This document shows, piece after piece, positions 22,592 to 25,903 of a stretch of DNA of 25,903 bases; position 1 is the first letter of the stretch, and the number at the start of each line of letters is the position of its first letter. A program made the translations under genes and the position numbers. The notes beneath the pieces were generated by a model. That model searched no databases. It had not been told where the DNA came from and worked only from the letters and a program-made list of their open reading frames with translations. Location of the stretch: NCBI GenBank assembly GCA_029861795.1, contig JAOTYS010000017.1, positions 1 to 25,903 on the forward strand, in the 5' to 3' direction. Source of the stretch: Gammaproteobacteria bacterium (lineage in GTDB: Bacteria; Pseudomonadota; Gammaproteobacteria; Arenicellales; JAOTYS01).

Positions 22592-24577
22592 TCATAAACT
22601 AAGGCTTAGCTTCCGGCCTTCATATATGGCATGTACCGCCCAGCGTGGGGCCACGCAGTCGCCAATAGTGTGTAGCTCAAACTCGGTGTCGGTCAATTCC
22701 TCGATAAGGGTTGTGTCTGCAATGTTCGGTGTCGCAAGAATCAGCCCGTCGCATTGCAGTTGAGATACTTCGCCATCCAGAAGATTTATGATGGTCGCAC
22801 CATCACCATGCCACTCGCTCACGGCAGAGTCGGTGATGAACTTGACACCTAGTTGCTTGAGTCTGCGGCGCAGCGGAAAGTCGGCAGCGCTGCGCATAAG
22901 TTCTTTGCCAACGATTCCATCGGGGGTGAGTAATATGACTTCGTGACTCTGCTCTGCCAGATGCCAGGCGGTGCCACAACCACGCCAGTTACCTCCATCA
23001 TCGACGACCAACACTTGCTTGCCAGGCCGACATGCTCGCGCCATTACTTCTTCCACAGACCACACATTGCCCTTCTCTGCACCGGGCAGGGTCTGCTGCT
23101 GCGGCCAAAAGCGCTGAAAGCCGGTCCCGGCCGGTAAGGATCCGGTAGCGATCACAACGATGTCCGCGCCGAAGTCGGTGACCTCCTGAGCCTCCATCGG
23201 TGTATTGAACATCACTGTCACTTGCTGTTTATGTAGCTGCTGTTCGTACCAATCGAGTAGATCTAAGATTTGCGCGCGTCTGGGTTGCGTGCCGGCAAGG
23301 CGAAATTGTCCGCCGAGTTGTGCCGAGGCTTCTGCAAGTGTCACTTGATGGCCGCGCTCAGCCGCAACCCGTGCTGCCTCAAGTCCCGCAGGTCCGCCTC
23401 CGACCAGCAAGATCCGTCGGGGTCGGTCCGCCGGAGTGAAACGGTCACCTCCCCATTGGAACTCGCGCCCGGCGGATGGATTGATGAGGCAAGAGATCCA
23501 GTAGTCACGGGAGCGCCGACCCCAGCACATTTGATTGCAGGAGATGCATGGGCGAATGTCTTCGGATCGACCTTCCATCGCCTTGGTCGCCATGTGAGGA
23601 TCGGCGATTTGACCGCGTACAATACTCACCATGTCTGCTTGGCCAGATCCAATCACATAATCGGCGTTCTCCGGCGTGCGGATATGGGCTTCCGCCTGCA
23701 CCCGTGCGTGCTCCACTACCTCGCTTAGTGCCTCAGCGAATGGCGCGCCAAGATTATCTTCATAGAGAAACGTGGGGATGAGTTTGTAAAAGTCGAAATA
23801 GCTCCCCGTGCCACAGGTTACATAGTCGATCAGGGTGCGCTGATCGTGCCATGCGATGACCTCTTGCAGCGACTCTAACGATAGTGCGACCTCGACATTG
23901 GGGTCACAGCTCACTGCCATGCCGATGATAAAGTCCTCGCCGACGTATTTGCGGAGTCGCTGAATAATTTCCGTTGAGAACCGTAGTCGATTTTCTAGCG
24001 ATCCACCCCAACGGTCATCGCGCCGATTGGACCAAGGCGACCAGAATTGATCGATGAGAGCGTGATAGGCGGCGAACAACTCCACTCCGTCGAAGCCAGA
24101 TTCCTTCGCGCGGCGCGCCGCTTGAGCAAAGCCTTCAATGACTTCTTCAATCTCAGATTCCGTCATCGCGTGGCTGCCATCGGAGTCGTGATACGACGGC
24201 AGGCCCGATGGAGACCAACTCGGTTCGAAGGAATTATCGAAATCACCATGCTGACCCACGTGGTAGATTTGATGAATCATCACCGTGTCGTACTCATGGC
24301 AAGCATCTGTGATGCGTCGAAAGTGCGGAATTACAGAGTCGTCACTGTGAAGGAAATTGCCACGTGTGAGTACGCCGGTGCGGTGCGCGGGGATCGGTTC
24401 GCAAACGATCATTGCGGCGCCGCCCCGAGCCCGCTCGGTGTAATAACCGAGATGCCGGTCGCTAGGCAATCCGCCTTCCGCCATATTCGCCGTGTGTGCA
24501 CCAAAATTAAGCCGGTGCTTGAGAGTCTTATGGCGCAACGAAAGTGGCGTGAACAGATGTGGAAACGGCTGCGACAT
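22592..24577 (-). CDS. Old Yellow Enzyme-type FMN/Fe-S/FAD oxidoreductase (DgcA/trimethylamine-dehydrogenase-like)
   Basis: 661 residues, SD GGGAGGAG. Residues 1-340 are an OYE-type FMN barrel (MTESEIEEVIEGFAQAARRA, DGVELFAAYHALIDQFWSP, RRDDRWGGSLENRLRFSTEI). A 4Fe-4S site follows: C344, C347, C351, C363. After it comes an FAD/NAD(P)-binding domain (ILLVGGGPAGLEAARVAAERG, IVVIATGS, VLVVDDGGNWRGCGTAWHLA). This three-part layout is that of 2,4-dienoyl-CoA reductase, trimethylamine and dimethylamine dehydrogenases and dimethylglycine catabolic DgcA. Family members oxidise N-methyl amines or reduce C=C bonds. Cytoplasmic. The M24 gene lies upstream on the same strand, 260 bases away, which favours a small-molecule catabolic role. 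Confidence 0.88.
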   Translation of the reverse strand: MSQPFPHLFTPLSLRHKTLKHRLNFGAHTANMAEGGLPSDRHLGYYTERARGGAAMIVCEPIPAHRTGVLTRGNFLHSDDSVIPHFRRITDACHEYDTVMIHQIYHVGQHGDFDNSFEPSWSPSGLPSYHDSDGSHAMTESEIEEVIEGFAQAARRAKESGFDGVELFAAYHALIDQFWSPWSNRRDDRWGGSLENRLRFSTEIIQRLRKYVGEDFIIGMAVSCDPNVEVALSLESLQEVIAWHDQRTLIDYVTCGTGSYFDFYKLIPTFLYEDNLGAPFAEALSEVVEHARVQAEAHIRTPENADYVIGSGQADMVSIVRGQIADPHMATKAMEGRSEDIRPCISCNQMCWGRRSRDYWISCLINPSAGREFQWGGDRFTPADRPRRILLVGGGPAGLEAARVAAERGHQVTLAEASAQLGGQFRLAGTQPRRAQILDLLDWYEQQLHKQQVTVMFNTPMEAQEVTDFGADIVVIATGSLPAGTGFQRFWPQQQTLPGAEKGNVWSVEEVMARACRPGKQVLVVDDGGNWRGCGTAWHLAEQSHEVILLTPDGIVGKELMRSAADFPLRRRLKQLGVKFITDSAVSEWHGDGATIINLLDGEVSQLQCDGLILATPNIADTTLIEELTDTEFELHTIGDCVAPRWAVHAIYEGRKLSLSL

Positions 24578-24837
24578 TGGCTCCTCCCGACTGCCGATCC
24601 TATGTTAGATGTAGGGGGCTGTCGAGCCGGTTCTGGGCGCCCCTATTGGCGCAAAATAGCATTGGCTGTGGCGCCTGGCACAGCGTCGTATTACTCAGCA
24701 AAAGGGCCAGTTCTTGGGATGACCAATATACACTGGTACGTGGAAACCGTGCGTCCAGCATGATGACACCTACCACTGGCGTATCGCGTGATTGGGTTGA
24801 TGCACTCGTGAACCCTTTTGCGGGTCCCTGGTCGGAC
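24578..24837. other. Gap between two minus-strand catabolic genes
   Basis: 260 bases without a gene. It contains a GCGCC/GGCGC inverted pair near 24640 and a weak hairpin after the M24 stop. A promoter for the OYE-type gene may lie here but none is convincing. Confidence 0.3.
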
Positions 24838-25903
24838 TCATTCGATCACAAAAAGTCGCGCAGGAGTCGAGTGAAGAAATTCGACCTGGTCTTCGCCAAC
24901 GGCCATCGTTTCGATGAACATGGACATGCCGGCGGATTGTGGTAGGTAGAAATTGGCTTCGTAGTTGCACACCATCCCCGGCTCGAACACCTCGTCGCCG
25001 GGATCGGTATGTACATCGTAATACCACGGCCCCACCCAATCTGGTGGAAATGAAATACCGAGATCGTATCCACCGATCCAGCATTGGTCATCCCAAATAT
25101 CCGCTTCGCGATAGTAACTCTCGATTTCTCTAAGTAAGCTTTGGACCGGCAATCCAGGGGTGATAATTCCTGCCACAAATGTTTTGGCCCCGGTGATCGT
25201 CTGCAGGTGCTCGGCGACATCGGAATGTGGCTCACCCATGGAAAACGTCCGTGCCATGTTTGAATGATAACGGTTATATACGCCGCACAGATCGATGTTC
25301 ACGATATCGCCGGGCATGATCTTCTTGCGTGATGCGAGGGCGTGCATGCAGGCGCTTTTGCCGCCGGAAGACACCGGCATCGTGATAGATGGATTCTCCC
25401 CTCCCGCCTTGGCCATTGCGTTGACAATCTCTCCGTAGACATCAAGCTCGGTGACGCCGGGGCGAATAAAATCTAGTGCAGCCTTCATGCCAATATCGCC
25501 GATGCGTGCTGCAGTCTTGGTGTATGCAATCTCTTGGGCGGACTTGAGTTTGCGTACCTGGCCGACGATTTCAGTGGCGTCCACGACCTTGCAGCCGGCC
25601 TGTTCCAGTGCGGCTTGGAATTGCTCGCTGTAGCCACGGTTTGGACGGTAACTCCACATCTCTAGTCCCGCCGTGCCCTTAAGCCATCCGGCGTCTTTGA
25701 GATTGTTGATAATGAACTCCTGCAGTGAGTGCATTGGCTGAGAGCTTGAGCGGAAGATTCGCAGATCTGTCGATACGCTGGTGAATCCTGCCAGGATTTC
25801 TTCGTTCTCCACCTCAAAGTGCATGTAGTCATCTGAGTCGACTCTCACGGCGATGCCGCTCGCCGGCAACCAGGCTTTAGGGCCGAACGCCTGATACCGC
25901 TCC
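24838..25903 (-). CDS. M24-family creatinase/ectoine-hydrolase-like protein, 5' end outside the window
   Basis: The frame is open to the window edge (RYQAFGPKAWLP before the TTG at 25869), so the N-terminus is missing. It has the pita-bread M24 fold: KSAQEIAYTKTAARIGDIGM, TELDVYGEIVNAM, GDIVNIDLCGVYNRYHSNMA, FEPGMVCNYEANFYLP, IETMAVGEDQVEFLH. Of the five metal ligands of classic M24 peptidases, the second Asp is Asn (25258-25260) and the His is Tyr in GGYDLG (25066-25068); first Asp and both Glu remain. The FPPDW stretch resembles creatinase and ectoine hydrolase DoeA. It is thus more likely a C-N hydrolase of a small metabolite than an aminopeptidase. Substrates cannot be assigned. Cytoplasmic. 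Likely in an operon with the OYE-type gene downstream. Confidence 0.8.
   Translation of the reverse strand, partial: ERYQAFGPKAWLPASGIAVRVDSDDYMHFEVENEEILAGFTSVSTDLRIFRSSSQPMHSLQEFIINNLKDAGWLKGTAGLEMWSYRPNRGYSEQFQAALEQAGCKVVDATEIVGQVRKLKSAQEIAYTKTAARIGDIGMKAALDFIRPGVTELDVYGEIVNAMAKAGGENPSITMPVSSGGKSACMHALASRKKIMPGDIVNIDLCGVYNRYHSNMARTFSMGEPHSDVAEHLQTITGAKTFVAGIITPGLPVQSLLREIESYYREADIWDDQCWIGGYDLGISFPPDWVGPWYYDVHTDPGDEVFEPGMVCNYEANFYLPQSAGMSMFIETMAVGEDQVEFLHSTPARLFVIE

Noticed and set aside
24047..24763. + strand frame of 238 codons
   Set aside because: Antisense shadow of the OYE-type gene and its upstream gap; sequence has no family features.

Overview
The window looks like chromosomal DNA of a Gram-negative proteobacterium, most likely an uncultured environmental gammaproteobacterium. 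Pointers are a YqgE/AlgH protein, a CspA-type cold-shock gene beside a one-RRM RNA-binding protein, a MesD-type core methionine synthase, a class III cyclase fused to TPR modules, Tat signals, clear Shine-Dalgarno sites and REP-like palindromes. I cannot fix the genus. Genes are loosely packed on both strands, with several non-coding stretches of 300-800 bases and visible decay, so this reads as an accessory region rather than a core operon.

Layout. (1) 1-2100: the end of an unidentified + strand frame with an in-frame TGA, then a secreted metallo-beta-lactamase-fold hydrolase divergent from a TetR regulator, with a perfect 20-bp palindrome between them. (2) 2420-5908: a 1162-residue cyclase carrying two copies of the TolB/FlgO-like plus TPR output module. 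(3) 5909-6725: a frameshifted IS3-family orfA remnant. (4) 6726-9819: a Tat-exported multicopper oxidase with all four copper motifs and a terminator-like hairpin, then a secreted nuclease-fold protein that lacks key catalytic residues. (5) 10126-13200: a membrane-anchored YqgE protein whose last codons run antisense through a decayed lysine tRNA, a MesD-like methionine synthase, two further tRNA-Lys-like fragments and the 5' half of a tRNA-Arg(CCU). This is the strangest part of the window and looks like an eroded tRNA or integration hotspot. (6) 13207-14761: three small proteins around a cluster of REP-like palindromes. (7) 14781-18151: an FHA-membrane-trypsin fusion protease, a secreted propeller-like protein and a two-CBS protein. 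(8) 18415-25903: an FAD amine oxidase, a glutathione transferase-like protein, a 2-oxoglutarate/Fe(II) oxygenase, an RRM/cold-shock pair, an Old Yellow Enzyme-type Fe-S flavoprotein and a creatinase-like M24 hydrolase cut by the window edge.

The last region suggests oxidative breakdown of small N-methylated or amino-acid-like compounds: the OYE/Fe-S protein and the M24 protein lie in tandem on one strand, and the DAO-type oxidase could act nearby. This is inference from families and order; no substrate can be read from the sequence. I see no CRISPR array, no rRNA, no intact tRNA and no complete mobile element. The best candidates for something undescribed are the tRNA-decay zone with its effect on YqgE, the double-module cyclase, the FHA-protease fusion and the redox/catabolic group at the right end.
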